From NCBI GenBank assembly GCA_049657775.1, contig JBASNZ010000075.1, positions 1 to 34,013 on the forward strand: a stretch of 34,013 bases of DNA, in the 5' to 3' direction. The translations under genes were made by a program, and so were the position numbers. Below, piece after piece: positions 8,238 through 17,090 of this stretch. The stretch comes from JBASNZ01 sp049657775. Its GTDB lineage: Bacteria > Actinomycetota > Coriobacteriia > Anaerosomatales > Anaerosomataceae. Position 1 is the first letter of the stretch, and every line of letters starts with the position of its first letter. A model generated the notes under the pieces. It was not told where the DNA came from. It saw only the letters and a program-made list of their open reading frames with translations, and did not search any database.

Positions 8238-8555
8238 ATGCTTGGGTTTGGACTCACAGGTGCACGGATGATGGGTGGCTACGGCGCCTACGGCCACGGT
8301 GGCCTCTTTGGTATCGGCGGCGCGCTGTTCGGCCTCTTCTTCCTTGCAGTCGTCATCGGCGTCATCGTCTGGGCCGTAACACGCCACAAGCACTCCCCGC
8401 ATCACTCCGTGGCCGGCACTACGCCGCCTGCAGGTTACACAGCTGCGACCGGCACTGCCGAGGACGAAGCGATGCGGATCGCACGCGAACGACTCGCCCG
8501 TGGCGAGATCGACGCCGAGCAGTACGCGGCGATCGTACAGGCGCTCCGGGGTTAG
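8238..8555 (+). CDS. Small membrane protein with C-terminal SHOCT domain
   Basis: The 105-residue protein has a glycine/tyrosine-rich start (MMGGYGAYGHGG) and one strong transmembrane segment at about residues 27-47. A histidine-containing linker follows, then a SHOCT motif at the end (residues ~75-104, EDEAMRIARERLARGEIDAEQYAAIVQAL). SHOCT domains are short two-helix oligomerisation modules at the ends of bacterial membrane proteins; no enzymatic role is known. The ATG follows AAAGGAG. Two perfect hairpins follow the gene, separating it from the ABC exporter, so a functional link with the exporter is not implied. Confidence 0.85.
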   Translation: MLGFGLTGARMMGGYGAYGHGGLFGIGGALFGLFFLAVVIGVIVWAVTRHKHSPHHSVAGTTPPAGYTAATGTAEDEAMRIARERLARGEIDAEQYAAIVQALRG

Positions 8556-8573
8556 GAGCGCACCTCCCCCGCA

Positions 8574-8606
8574 TCGGGCGGGATCACCCCCTCGGATCCC
8601 GCCCGA
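8574..8606 (+). terminator. 12-bp perfect hairpin after the SHOCT gene
   Basis: 8574-8585 and 8595-8606 are exact inverted repeats (TCGGGCGGGATC) with a 9-base loop, 18 bases after the stop codon. There is no T-tract, so this is a terminator of the U-poor type common in GC-rich genomes. Confidence 0.6.
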
Positions 8607-8620
8607 CCCCTCCCTCTCCG

Positions 8621-8650
8621 ACGACCCGGGATCTGCGCTCTCCGGGTCGT
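8621..8650 (+). terminator. Second hairpin, 9-bp perfect stem
   Basis: ACGACCCGG (8621-8629) pairs with CCGGGTCGT (8642-8650) across a 12-base loop. It stands 14 bases after the first hairpin and before the ABC exporter. It is either a tandem terminator or part of the exporter's control region. Confidence 0.45.
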
Positions 8651-8727
8651 TGGCACGTCTCGGGGCGATCACGTGCACGCGGTTCGGGTAGGCTATCTTG
8701 GGAATCGTCCCTCTGGCCGGGAGTCGC

Positions 8728-10500
8728 GTGAACACGTACCTCCTTCGATCGATCACCTTCGTGCGCCGCTACGCGGTGCTCGCCCTCCTTGCCGTCCTTG
8801 CCGTCCTCGCGGTCGCAGGCAGCGAGTTGGCCGCACCGCAGTTGCTGCGCAGAATCATCGATGACGGGATCAGCGGCCATCACCCGGAGATAGTCCTCTG
8901 GTCATCGCTCGGGCTGGTGGCTCTCGCGGTGATCGGCGGACTCGCCCAATTCGCTCAGGGATACCTCTCGGCCCGGGTGAGCCACGGCGCCGCCTACGAC
9001 ATGCGCAACACCATCTTCGATCGCCTTCAGACGCTCTCGTTCTCGTATCACGACCGCATCGGCACGGGACCTCTGGTAACGCGGGTGACGTCTGACGTGG
9101 ATATCGTTCGCGACTTCCTGGGCGGCGGACTCGTGCAAGCCGTTGCGGCCGCCGTCTTGCTTGTGGGAGCCACCGCGACGCTCTTGGTTATGAATTGGCA
9201 GCTTGCTCTGATCTCGCTTGCAGCCGTGCCCGCGACCATCTTCGTACTCCTGCGGTTCGTCGGCAGATTGGGACCGATCTCCAAGGAGTACCAGCAGCGC
9301 CTGAGCGCGCTCTCCTCGGTGCTTCAGGAGAACATCGCCGGCGTGCGAGTGGTCAAAGCGTTCGCTCGCGAGCCGTACGAGACCGAGCGCTACCGTGCAG
9401 CGAACAGCGTGCTGCTCGAGCAAGGGATGCGCATGCGCAGGACCACGGCGAATGCGTTTCCCCTGCTCTTCAGCGTCGGCACCGCCGGAGTCGCGGTCGT
9501 CACGTGGGTCGGCGCCGTCCGTATCGCCACCGGAACGCTCACGGTGGGTGAGCTTGTCGCCTTCACGAGCTACCTCGGCCTGCTGCTGCAGCCGCTGTTC
9601 ATCATAGGTTTCGGCGCGCAGGCGATCGCACGAGCGGGTGCCTCGGCCGAGCGGCTCTTCGAAGTCATCGATGCCACCAGCGAGGTCACCGAACGCGACG
9701 GCGCTTCGGTGGTGACAGACATGGCGGGGCGGGTCGAGTTCGCGGACGTCCACCTGCGCTACCCGGGTTCCGAGGTCGAGACCCTTCGCGGCGTGTCGTT
9801 CGTGGTCGAGCCCGGCACGATCGTGGCGATCGTGGGCGCCACGGGCTCGGGCAAGAGCAGCATCATCAACCTTCTTCCGCGCTTCTACGATGTGACCTCT
9901 GGTGCCGTCCTCGTTGACGGCGTCGATGTGCGCGACCTCACGCTGGACTCACTCCGGTCCCATATCGGTGTCGTCCTGCAAGAAAGCGTCCTGTTCTCGG
10001 GCAGCGTCGCCGACAACATCGCGTACGGACGTCCCGACGCGACACAGCAGCAGATCGAGGATGCGGCCCGGGCCGCGGCGGCGCACGACTTCATCGTCGC
10101 CCTTCCCGACGGATACCGCACGCGGGTCGGAGAGCGTGGCATCCGCCTCTCAGGTGGCCAACGCCAGCGCATCGCGATCGCCCGGGCGCTCCTCATCGAC
10201 CCCGCCATCCTCGTCATGGACGACTCGATGTCCGCCGTCGACGCGACGACCGAGGTAACGCTTCGCGAGCGGCTGGAAGCCCTCATGCGGGGCCGTACGA
10301 CATTCGTCATCGCGCAGCGGCTCGCAAGCGTCAAACGGGCGGACCTGGTCGTGCTGATCGATGATGGGCGCGTCGTCGCGAGCGGAACGCACGACGAGCT
10401 GGCCGAGTCGAACTGCCTGTACGCGCAGGTCATCGCCGACCAGATGCCGGACGCGTCGGGGCTGGTGCAGCCCAACGCATGCGATTCCGGAGGGCAGTGA
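8728..10500 (+). CDS. Heterodimeric ABC exporter, half with degenerate ATP site
   Basis: This is a fused membrane/ATPase half-transporter (590 residues from GTG 8728, behind GGGAG; a TTG at 8698 is an alternative start). Six membrane helices fill about residues 10-310. The ATPase has Walker A GATGSGKSS (~370) and signature LSGGQ. The Walker B end reads VMDDSMSAVD, with Asp replacing the catalytic Glu, and the H-loop reads VIAQRL, with Gln replacing His (~529). These are the substitutions seen in the degenerate half of BmrC/D- and TM287/288-type exporters. The partner gene begins one base after the stop. Multidrug or lipid export is likely; the substrate is unknown. TAGGCT at 8689-8694 may be its -10. 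Confidence 0.93.
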   Translation: MNTYLLRSITFVRRYAVLALLAVLAVLAVAGSELAAPQLLRRIIDDGISGHHPEIVLWSSLGLVALAVIGGLAQFAQGYLSARVSHGAAYDMRNTIFDRLQTLSFSYHDRIGTGPLVTRVTSDVDIVRDFLGGGLVQAVAAAVLLVGATATLLVMNWQLALISLAAVPATIFVLLRFVGRLGPISKEYQQRLSALSSVLQENIAGVRVVKAFAREPYETERYRAANSVLLEQGMRMRRTTANAFPLLFSVGTAGVAVVTWVGAVRIATGTLTVGELVAFTSYLGLLLQPLFIIGFGAQAIARAGASAERLFEVIDATSEVTERDGASVVTDMAGRVEFADVHLRYPGSEVETLRGVSFVVEPGTIVAIVGATGSGKSSIINLLPRFYDVTSGAVLVDGVDVRDLTLDSLRSHIGVVLQESVLFSGSVADNIAYGRPDATQQQIEDAARAAAAHDFIVALPDGYRTRVGERGIRLSGGQRQRIAIARALLIDPAILVMDDSMSAVDATTEVTLRERLEALMRGRTTFVIAQRLASVKRADLVVLIDDGRVVASGTHDELAESNCLYAQVIADQMPDASGLVQPNACDSGGQ

Positions 10501-10501
10501 G

Positions 10502-12298
10502 ATGGCCCGCTCCGGCAGCTCACTCGCCTCGGTCGCCAAAACCGAACACGCCCGCGACGCGCGCAGCACGCTCGGTCGCCTGTTCGGCTACCTCCAGCCC
10601 CACCGAGCGGGTATCCTCACCGGGTTTGCATGGGTCGTGGTCACGGCGATCAACACGGCGGCTGCGCCGGCGATAACCGGCCTGGTCATCGACACCGCCC
10701 TGGCGGCTGCTAAGACCGGCGGCGACACTGCCCCACTCACGCTCCCGGTTGCCGCACTGATCGTCTCGGCGTTCGTGGGCTGGTTCGGGCAGCGGATGCA
10801 GATCCTCGTCATCGGCACGATCGGCCAGAAGGCGCTCTTCTCGGTTCGGCAGGACGTCTTTGGGGCGATCGGGCGTCTGTCGGTGGCGTACTTCGAGTCG
10901 GCCGAGACCGGCGACGTCCTCAGCCGACTCGTCAACGACATCGACCAGATAAGCTCGTTCCTGTCGCAGGGATTTCGACGCGTGCTGGCATCGAGCCTGG
11001 GGGTGTCGTTCACCCTGGTGGGCATGCTGCTCGTCGAGCCTCGGCTTGCGGGGGTCACCCTGCTGGTGGTGCCGCTCATGGTGCTCACGAGCCGCGCGTT
11101 CGGCACCGTCGCCCGGCGCGTCTTCCGCCGTCGGCAGGAGGCCATCGGCGACGTGTCCGCCACGCTTGCCGAGGAGCTCGCGGGCATCCGTGTCGCACAG
11201 GCGTTCGCACGCACCGATCATAACGCGGCACAGTTCGCCGAGCGCAACGCCGCCAGCCGTGACGCAAGTATCACCGCCGCCACGGTCTCATCGGCGTTCC
11301 AACCGGTCCTGGGGGTCATCGCCGCACTATCGACCGCGCTCGTCGCGGGTTTCGGCGGTGCGCTGGCCGCACGTGACCTCGTCTCCGTAGGCGTGGTCGT
11401 CGCTTTCTTCAACTACTCGCGCTCGTTCTTCAACGCGATCAGCCAACTGTCGAGCCTGTGGCCCGAAACGCAGTCGGCACTCGCCGGCGCCGAGCGCGTG
11501 TTCGAGCTTGTCGACACTCCCTCGGCAGTGACGGATGCCCCGGACGCTATCGTGCTCGAGCGCGTACGCGGCGATGTCTCCTTCGAGGGTGTCGGGTTCG
11601 CGTACGGCGGGGGCCACGAAGTGCTCCACGACATCGAGCTGCAGATCGAGACCGGCACCACACTCGCGATCGTGGGACCGACCGGCGGAGGAAAGACCAC
11701 ACTCGTCAACCTGCTTGCGCGTTTCTACGACCCCACGTCGGGCCGGGTGCTCGTCGACGGCCATGACCTGCGGAGCGTGACGGTCGGCTCGTACCGCGCC
11801 AACCTCGGCATCGTACTGCAGGAGCCGTTCCTGTTCGACGGCACGATCGCCGAGAACATCCGCTACGGCCGACTCGACGCCACCGATGAAGAGATCCGCG
11901 CCGCCGCCGCGCTCGCACGCGCCACCGACTTCGTCGACTCGCTGCCCCGGGGCTTCGGCACGCTCGTTGGCGACAGAGGAGCGCTGCTCTCGGCGGGCCA
12001 GAAACAGCTGGTCGCATTCGCGCGTGCCGTCTTGGCCGACCCGGCGATCCTCATCCTCGACGAGGCGACCTCGTCGGTCGACACCCGCACCGAGCGGTTG
12101 ATCCAGGAATCGCTGAAAGACGTGCTGGCCGGCCGCACGGCGCTCATCATCGCGCACCGCCTGAGCACGGTACGCACTGCCGACCGGATCATCGTGATCG
12201 ACGACGGACGCATCGCCGAGGAAGGCACGTACGCGCAGCTCATCGCCGCGAACGGACTGTTCGCCAGCCTTCACGCCGCGCAGTTCGCCGGGGAGTGA
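10502..12298 (+). CDS. Heterodimeric ABC exporter, half with consensus ATP site
   Basis: The 598-residue partner starts at ATG 10502, overlapping nothing but spaced only one base from the preceding TGA; GGAGGG lies upstream. Six membrane helices fill about residues 35-330. The ATPase has Walker A GPTGGGKTT (~391), Walker B ILILDEATSSVD with the catalytic Glu, and H-loop IIAHRLSTV. Its signature is LSAGQ rather than LSGGQ. That altered signature would face the degenerate Walker A/B/H site of the first subunit, so the pair would have one active and one inactive ATP site. The gene is convergent with ligD; the 59-base gap holds only a GC-rich stem (GCGCG/CGCGC near 12306). Confidence 0.94.
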   Translation: MARSGSSLASVAKTEHARDARSTLGRLFGYLQPHRAGILTGFAWVVVTAINTAAAPAITGLVIDTALAAAKTGGDTAPLTLPVAALIVSAFVGWFGQRMQILVIGTIGQKALFSVRQDVFGAIGRLSVAYFESAETGDVLSRLVNDIDQISSFLSQGFRRVLASSLGVSFTLVGMLLVEPRLAGVTLLVVPLMVLTSRAFGTVARRVFRRRQEAIGDVSATLAEELAGIRVAQAFARTDHNAAQFAERNAASRDASITAATVSSAFQPVLGVIAALSTALVAGFGGALAARDLVSVGVVVAFFNYSRSFFNAISQLSSLWPETQSALAGAERVFELVDTPSAVTDAPDAIVLERVRGDVSFEGVGFAYGGGHEVLHDIELQIETGTTLAIVGPTGGGKTTLVNLLARFYDPTSGRVLVDGHDLRSVTVGSYRANLGIVLQEPFLFDGTIAENIRYGRLDATDEEIRAAAALARATDFVDSLPRGFGTLVGDRGALLSAGQKQLVAFARAVLADPAILILDEATSSVDTRTERLIQESLKDVLAGRTALIIAHRLSTVRTADRIIVIDDGRIAEEGTYAQLIAANGLFASLHAAQFAGE

Positions 12299-12357
12299 GG
12301 CGTCGAGCGCGCGCTCACGCGCGCCAGGATGCCACAAGGGGTCGGCGGCTGCGCCGT

Positions 12358-14931
12358 CTACAGCAGGCCGAGCGCGCTTCGCGCTGACTCGGTGATCCGC
12401 CTGCGCGAGGCCTCGTAGTCGGCCCATGGATCGGGTGAGGTGGCAACTACCGCGGCGGCGTTGGCAACCGTGAACGCGTCGGAGCGGACGCCCGACTCGA
12501 TGGCGTCCCAGCCGACAGGCATCGAGACGGTGGCGCCGGCGTGCGCTCGCGTCGAATACGGAGCCACCGCCGTCGCTCCGCGCGAGTTGCGGACAGAGTC
12601 GATGAAGACGCGGCCCGTCCTGCGCGCCTTGAGCATGTTGGTCGTGTACCGCGCCGGATCGGCTGACACCACCTTCTCGCAGAACGTTCTCGTGAACTCC
12701 TTGATCGAGCCCCAGTCCCCCGCGCGGACGATCGGGGCCACCACGTGCAGCCCCTTGCCGCCCGTCGTCTTCGCGAACGGCACAAGGCCCAGTCCCGCAA
12801 GCCCATCGCGAACGACGAGCGCCGCCTCGATGATCGCCTCCCAGGTCACATCGGGGGCGGGATCCAGGTCGATCACGATCCGGTCGGGCATCTCCACGTC
12901 ATCGGCGACCGATCCCCAGGTGTGTATCTCGAGAACTCCCAACTGTACAAGCGACACCAGGTCTCCCGCGTCTCGCGCCATCGCGTAGCGAACGGGTCCT
13001 TCCTCGTGTTGGATATCGACCGTCGCAAGGCGAGCAGGAAACCCCCGTGACACATCCTTCTGGTAGAAGCACTGACCGTCCGTGCCGTGTGGACATCGCA
13101 CCAAGACAAGTGGCCGCTCGAGCAGATGTGGCAGCATCCGATCGGCCACCGCCCGATAGTGCCGTGCAAGATCGCGCTTGGTCGCACCCATCGCGCCAAA
13201 GAGCACCTTGTCCGGGTGCGTCAGGCGCACCCCGGCGAACTCATCGACGGGCACGTCAGAGGCTCCCGGCGGGTCGCCCGCGTCCTCGCGTACGACTTCC
13301 TCGGCGGCCTTGTCCTCCCGAACGCCGATGAACGACGGGTGCCTGAGCACGCCTGTCGGAGTCCACTCGGCAAACTCGACTTCAACGACCGTCTCAGGCC
13401 GCACCCAGGTGACACCTCTGGCTTCGGTCGCGCCGATGCACACGGGTGGCGTGCCTACCTTCAGTGCGTCCAATCTCTCTCGGACCCTCAGCGCCTCGTC
13501 GTGCGCAATGCCGCTGCCGGCTCTACCCGCGTATGCAAGCTCCCCCGCTGGCGAACGCGTCGCCAGAACGAGTGCACCCAGGCCCGGTCCGCCCGAGGAC
13601 GGCTCGGTATAGCCGATCACGATGAACTCCTCCCGGGCGCGACACTTGTGCTTGCGCCATTCGCGCGACCGGCCGGACGCGTATGGACTCGCGGCCCGCT
13701 TGCTTACCGCTCCCTCGAGTGCGAATTCGCACGTATGCCTGTGAAACGCTGCACCCTCGCCTGTCACATGATCGACGTACAGCAAACGTGGCCGCGCGTC
13801 GCGCAGCACGTGGCTCAGGAGCGCCTTTCGCGCCTCGAGCGGCACCCCGCGCAGGTCATAGCCGCCAAGGAACGGGACGTCGAAGAGCGCGTAGGTCACG
13901 TTCGCCGCGCCCTTGCGCGCCAGCTCGTCGTGCAAGGCGCTGAAGCTGCTGCGCCCGTCGGGGCCGATCGCGACGATCTCACCGTCGAGCCAGGAGTCGC
14001 CGAGTCCAAGTTGCTCGACCGGGCCGACCAGCGCCTGGAGCCTATCGGTCCAGTCGGCGCCATTGCGCGTGAAGAAGCGCACCTCACCATCACGGACGCG
14101 GGCGAGCACGCGGTACCCGTCGAGCTTGATCTCGTGGAGCCACTCGTCGCCTTCGGGAACATCCTTCACCGGCGTGGCCAGCATCGGTTCCAGCCGGTCG
14201 GGAACACCCGTCGCAACCGCTCCGGGCGCACTCGCGGGATCCGGATCCGTGGGCGCCGCCTCCTGCCCCTTGGCGGAGGCTGACCGCGCATCGCGTGGCC
14301 CGGGCGGATCGTCCGCCCCGTAGATCGGGCCTTCGGCGGCGATCTCATCCATCGTCCGCCCGGTCGCCGCCGAGGACGTCTGATCGAGTACGTCGCCCTT
14401 GTCGAGGGGATGCGCATACTCGTCGCGCTCCTTGATGAGCAGCCAGTTGGTGCGCTTGTCGCCCTCCCGAAGCTTCAGCTTGACGAAGACGAAGCCACCA
14501 TGGAGCTTCTGTCCCCGGAGCCGAACCTTGAGATCGCCCTTCGCATATCCCTCATGAGGATCGTTGATCGGCTCCCAGGTCCCGCGGTCCCAGATCATGA
14601 CGGTGCCGCCGCCGTACTCGTCCTTGGGGATCGTGCCTTCGAAGTCCGCGTACTCGATCGGATGGTCTTCGACCTCAACGGCCAGGCGCTTCTGCGAAGT
14701 GTCCAGACTCGGGCCCTTGGGCACCGCCCATGACTTGAGCACGCCGTCGAGCTCCAGGCGCACATCGTAGTGAAGCCGCGAGGCCGCATGCTTGTGGATC
14801 ACGAAGCGGCCGTCGGCCGCCGTGGCCTGCACGGATCCGCCGTCATCCGCCGCTGGTTGCCCCTGCGTGCCGCCAGCGGGTTCAGGCGTGCGGTCGAAGT
14901 GCCGTTTGGCGCGATACTCGTTGAGCGGCAT
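12358..14931 (-). CDS. ligD: ATP-dependent DNA ligase D with phosphoesterase and polymerase domains
   Basis: This 857-residue enzyme joins double-strand breaks with Ku. Domain order is 3'-phosphoesterase (~5-180, with HKHAASRLHYDVRLEL and GGGTVMIWDRGTW), ATP-dependent ligase (~245-540, nucleotidyl lysine K269 in EIKLDGYR), then primase-like polymerase (~570-857, with DLDPAPDV for metal binding and RCPHGTDGQCFYQKD). This PE-ligase-polymerase order matches Pseudomonas LigD, not mycobacterial LigD, which begins with the polymerase. A low-complexity Ala/Pro/Asp linker (residues ~205-245) separates the first two domains. Catalytic motifs look intact. The gene starts three bases after the Ku stop codon. 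Confidence 0.95.
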   Translation of the reverse strand: MPLNEYRAKRHFDRTPEPAGGTQGQPAADDGGSVQATAADGRFVIHKHAASRLHYDVRLELDGVLKSWAVPKGPSLDTSQKRLAVEVEDHPIEYADFEGTIPKDEYGGGTVMIWDRGTWEPINDPHEGYAKGDLKVRLRGQKLHGGFVFVKLKLREGDKRTNWLLIKERDEYAHPLDKGDVLDQTSSAATGRTMDEIAAEGPIYGADDPPGPRDARSASAKGQEAAPTDPDPASAPGAVATGVPDRLEPMLATPVKDVPEGDEWLHEIKLDGYRVLARVRDGEVRFFTRNGADWTDRLQALVGPVEQLGLGDSWLDGEIVAIGPDGRSSFSALHDELARKGAANVTYALFDVPFLGGYDLRGVPLEARKALLSHVLRDARPRLLYVDHVTGEGAAFHRHTCEFALEGAVSKRAASPYASGRSREWRKHKCRAREEFIVIGYTEPSSGGPGLGALVLATRSPAGELAYAGRAGSGIAHDEALRVRERLDALKVGTPPVCIGATEARGVTWVRPETVVEVEFAEWTPTGVLRHPSFIGVREDKAAEEVVREDAGDPPGASDVPVDEFAGVRLTHPDKVLFGAMGATKRDLARHYRAVADRMLPHLLERPLVLVRCPHGTDGQCFYQKDVSRGFPARLATVDIQHEEGPVRYAMARDAGDLVSLVQLGVLEIHTWGSVADDVEMPDRIVIDLDPAPDVTWEAIIEAALVVRDGLAGLGLVPFAKTTGGKGLHVVAPIVRAGDWGSIKEFTRTFCEKVVSADPARYTTNMLKARRTGRVFIDSVRNSRGATAVAPYSTRAHAGATVSMPVGWDAIESGVRSDAFTVANAAAVVATSPDPWADYEASRRRITESARSALGLL

Positions 14932-14934
14932 CGG

Positions 14935-15753
14935 CTATGCGCTGCCCGATGCGGCGGACCGACGCTCCTCGACGCTCTTCTTGAGCAGCGCCATGATGTC
15001 GACCACCTCTCCGCCCGTCGGCGGCACCTCGGGCACCGGTGGCGGTGCCGCAACCTCGCCTGTCTCGATCTTCCTCCTGATGAGTGCCAGCACGTCTTCC
15101 TTAAACGTGTCGTGGAACTTCTCGGGCTCCCAGGGTCTCACCATGGCGGCCACGAGCTGACCCGCGAGTTCGAGTTCGGCCTCGGTCACGCCCAGGCTCT
15201 CGAGGTCGTGTCCTGGTAGATCGAGGTCCTCGACGCCGCGGATCTCGAAGCCGTATCTAAGCACGTCGAGCACGATCGCGTCGCCATCGGGGATGAGCGC
15301 CACAACGTGCTGTCGGGTGCGGATGACAACACTCGCGATGCCCACGCGCCCGGTTCGCGCGAGCGCTTCTCGCAGGATCGCGTACGGCTTGCGCGCGGCG
15401 TTGCTCGCGGGAACCAGATAGTACGGGTGATCGAAGTAGACCGGGTCGATCTCCTCGGCGCGAACCATTGCGACCACGTCGATCGTTTGCGTTGCCTCCA
15501 CGTTGGCTGCCCGGAAGTCGCCGTCCGTCACCACTACGTAGTGACCGTCCTCGTACTCATAGCCCTTGACAACCTCTTCCCACGGCACGACCTCGCCGGT
15601 GACCGAGTTGACGCGCTGCTGGCTGATGGGCGCCAGATCCCGTCCGTCGAGCAGATGGAACGCCAGCTCGTTGCGCTCCTCGGCAGGATGTAGCGCGACC
15701 GGGATAGTGACCAGGCCGAAGCTGATATCGCCTCGCCAGATGCTGCGTGACAT
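14935..15753 (-). CDS. ku: Bacterial Ku DNA end-binding protein
   Basis: The 272-residue protein is the homodimeric bacterial Ku that threads onto broken DNA ends and recruits LigD. It opens with the standard MSRSIWRGDISFGLV and keeps the beta-barrel core (FHLLDGRD, VVPWEEVVKGYEYEDG, YYLVPASNAARKPYAIL). The C-terminal ~60 residues are a variable tail with a PPPVPEVPPTGG linker and a basic end. The ATG at 15753 follows AGGAGG. It forms a two-gene operon with ligD. A dyad (15772-15795) lies directly upstream. Confidence 0.95.
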   Translation of the reverse strand: MSRSIWRGDISFGLVTIPVALHPAEERNELAFHLLDGRDLAPISQQRVNSVTGEVVPWEEVVKGYEYEDGHYVVVTDGDFRAANVEATQTIDVVAMVRAEEIDPVYFDHPYYLVPASNAARKPYAILREALARTGRVGIASVVIRTRQHVVALIPDGDAIVLDVLRYGFEIRGVEDLDLPGHDLESLGVTEAELELAGQLVAAMVRPWEPEKFHDTFKEDVLALIRRKIETGEVAAPPPVPEVPPTGGEVVDIMALLKKSVEERRSAASGSA

Positions 15754-15771
15754 TGTTGCGCCTCCTGCGTT

Positions 15772-15795
15772 GATAAGGTCTCCGCTTATCGGAGA
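15772..15795. promoter_or_regulatory. Overlapping dyads in the ku-ligD leader
   Basis: GATAAG-N7-CTTATC (15772-15790) overlaps the hairpin TCTCCG-ATAAG-type stem formed by 15779-15784 and 15790-15795. Both lie 19-42 bases before the ku start. They may be an operator or a mutually exclusive RNA fold. No convincing -35/-10 pair was found for ku. Confidence 0.4.
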
Positions 15796-15827
15796 TACCC
15801 GCAGGTGCGCCGTGGCAATCGCGCCCG

Positions 15828-17009
15828 CTACCTGCCCAGGAGTAGATCCATCACACGGTAGCCGGGATCGATAAGGGGGCCGGACGCGGCGCTGACCTCG
15901 TCAAAGCCGACAGCGCCCGAGGGCTCGACGCCGGGGCCCGCCAGCACGAAGGGCACGGGCTCCCCCACGTGCGTCCTAAGCGCGATCGGCGTGGGGTGAT
16001 CGGGCATCGCGAGGATGCGGACTCCGCCGGGGTGCGCCATCACGCGTGAGACGACTTCGCGGTCGATGGCCTCGATCGCGGCGACCTTGCCCTCGGTATC
16101 GCCTGCGTGTCCTTCCTCATCGGGCGACTCCACGTGGATGATCACCAGGTCGTGGTCGGTGAGCGCAGCGAGGGCGCCTTCGGCCTGACCCGCGTAGTCG
16201 GTGTCGGCCCCGTCTGTCACGCCAGCGATCTCGAGCCGGTCGATGCCAAAGAGCACGGCAAGCCCGCCCAGCAGGTCCACACCCGATGTCAGAGCAGCGC
16301 TCACTCCGCGCTCGGCGGAAAACGGGCGAAGGCCCGTGGGCGCGATACCCGGCCAGAACGGCCAGATCTCGGTCGCAGGCAATCCGCCCCGCGCCAGCCG
16401 CTCGCGATTGGCGGCAGATGCCGCGAGCAGCGGGCGCGCGCGGTCGATGAGGTCGAGCAGCACCTCTGCGCCTGCACCGCAGGGTAGCTGCCCCTCCACC
16501 GGCTTGTCCGAGATGTCGTGCGGCGGCGTGTAGGTAAGCTGCAAGAGCTCGGGATGGCCTTTGACCACGAGGATATGCCGGTACGCGACGCCCGGATACA
16601 TGCGGAATGTCTCGTCGTTGAGTGCCGCGGCCAGGTCCTTCACGATCGCCCGTGACTCGGGAGTGGTGATGTGCCCGCAGGCGTACGAGACCATGGTGCC
16701 GTCGGCGACGTGCACAAGGTTCATCCTCAGTGCGACTTCATCCGGTGCAAGCGAGATACCCATGCTCGCAGCCTCGATCGCGCCCCGGCCGACGTAGCTG
16801 GCGACCGGGTCATACCCGAGAATCGCGGTACAAGCTGCCGAGGAGGACGGCTCGGTTCCGGGTGGCACAGTCTGAGCCAGCCCCGTCACGCCGGCACGCG
16901 CAAGGGCGTCGAGGTTGGGCGTATCGGCGGCCTGCAGCGTTGTACGTCCACCGAGTTCGTCCAGCGGCCAGCCGGCTGCGCCGTCCAGGATCACGATGAC
17001 CTGCTTCAT
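15828..17009 (-). CDS. apgM: Cofactor-independent phosphoglycerate mutase, archaeal type, or proposed homoserine kinase
   Basis: This 393-residue protein of the alkaline-phosphatase superfamily starts MKQVIVILDGAAG at ATG 17009; the open frame further upstream is not coding. The metal site Asp9 and the phospho-serine region TEPSSSAACTAILGYDP (~52-68) are present. C-terminal metal ligands are in HVESPDEEGH and MPDHPTP. Members of this branch either interconvert 2- and 3-phosphoglycerate or, in species without ThrB, have been proposed as homoserine kinases. Threonine synthase is 6 kb away in this window and no thrB is seen here, so the second role stays open. GGGTGAGG precedes the start. It is divergent from the acetyltransferase gene. 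Confidence 0.88.
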   Translation of the reverse strand: MKQVIVILDGAAGWPLDELGGRTTLQAADTPNLDALARAGVTGLAQTVPPGTEPSSSAACTAILGYDPVASYVGRGAIEAASMGISLAPDEVALRMNLVHVADGTMVSYACGHITTPESRAIVKDLAAALNDETFRMYPGVAYRHILVVKGHPELLQLTYTPPHDISDKPVEGQLPCGAGAEVLLDLIDRARPLLAASAANRERLARGGLPATEIWPFWPGIAPTGLRPFSAERGVSAALTSGVDLLGGLAVLFGIDRLEIAGVTDGADTDYAGQAEGALAALTDHDLVIIHVESPDEEGHAGDTEGKVAAIEAIDREVVSRVMAHPGGVRILAMPDHPTPIALRTHVGEPVPFVLAGPGVEPSGAVGFDEVSAASGPLIDPGYRVMDLLLGR

Positions 17010-17047
17010 GCGCCTCACCCTTCGCCCGCGGACCCTCCCCAACCCGC

Positions 17048-17053
17048 TAGAAT
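17048..17053 (+). promoter_or_regulatory. -10 hexamer TAGAAT for the acetyltransferase gene
   Basis: TAGAAT lies 37 bases before the GTG start in the 81-base divergent gap between apgM and the GNAT gene. No -35 match was seen. Confidence 0.4.
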
Positions 17054-17090
17054 CGTACCAGAAGGCTCCGACACACTCCGGAGGTCCGCC

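Noticed and set aside
8238..12298. SHOCT protein and ABC exporter as one operon
   Set aside because: Two strong hairpins and a 172-base gap separate them.
13087..14283. 398-codon plus-strand open frame opposite ligD
   Set aside because: No recognisable motifs, and ligD on the other strand is intact with all catalytic residues.
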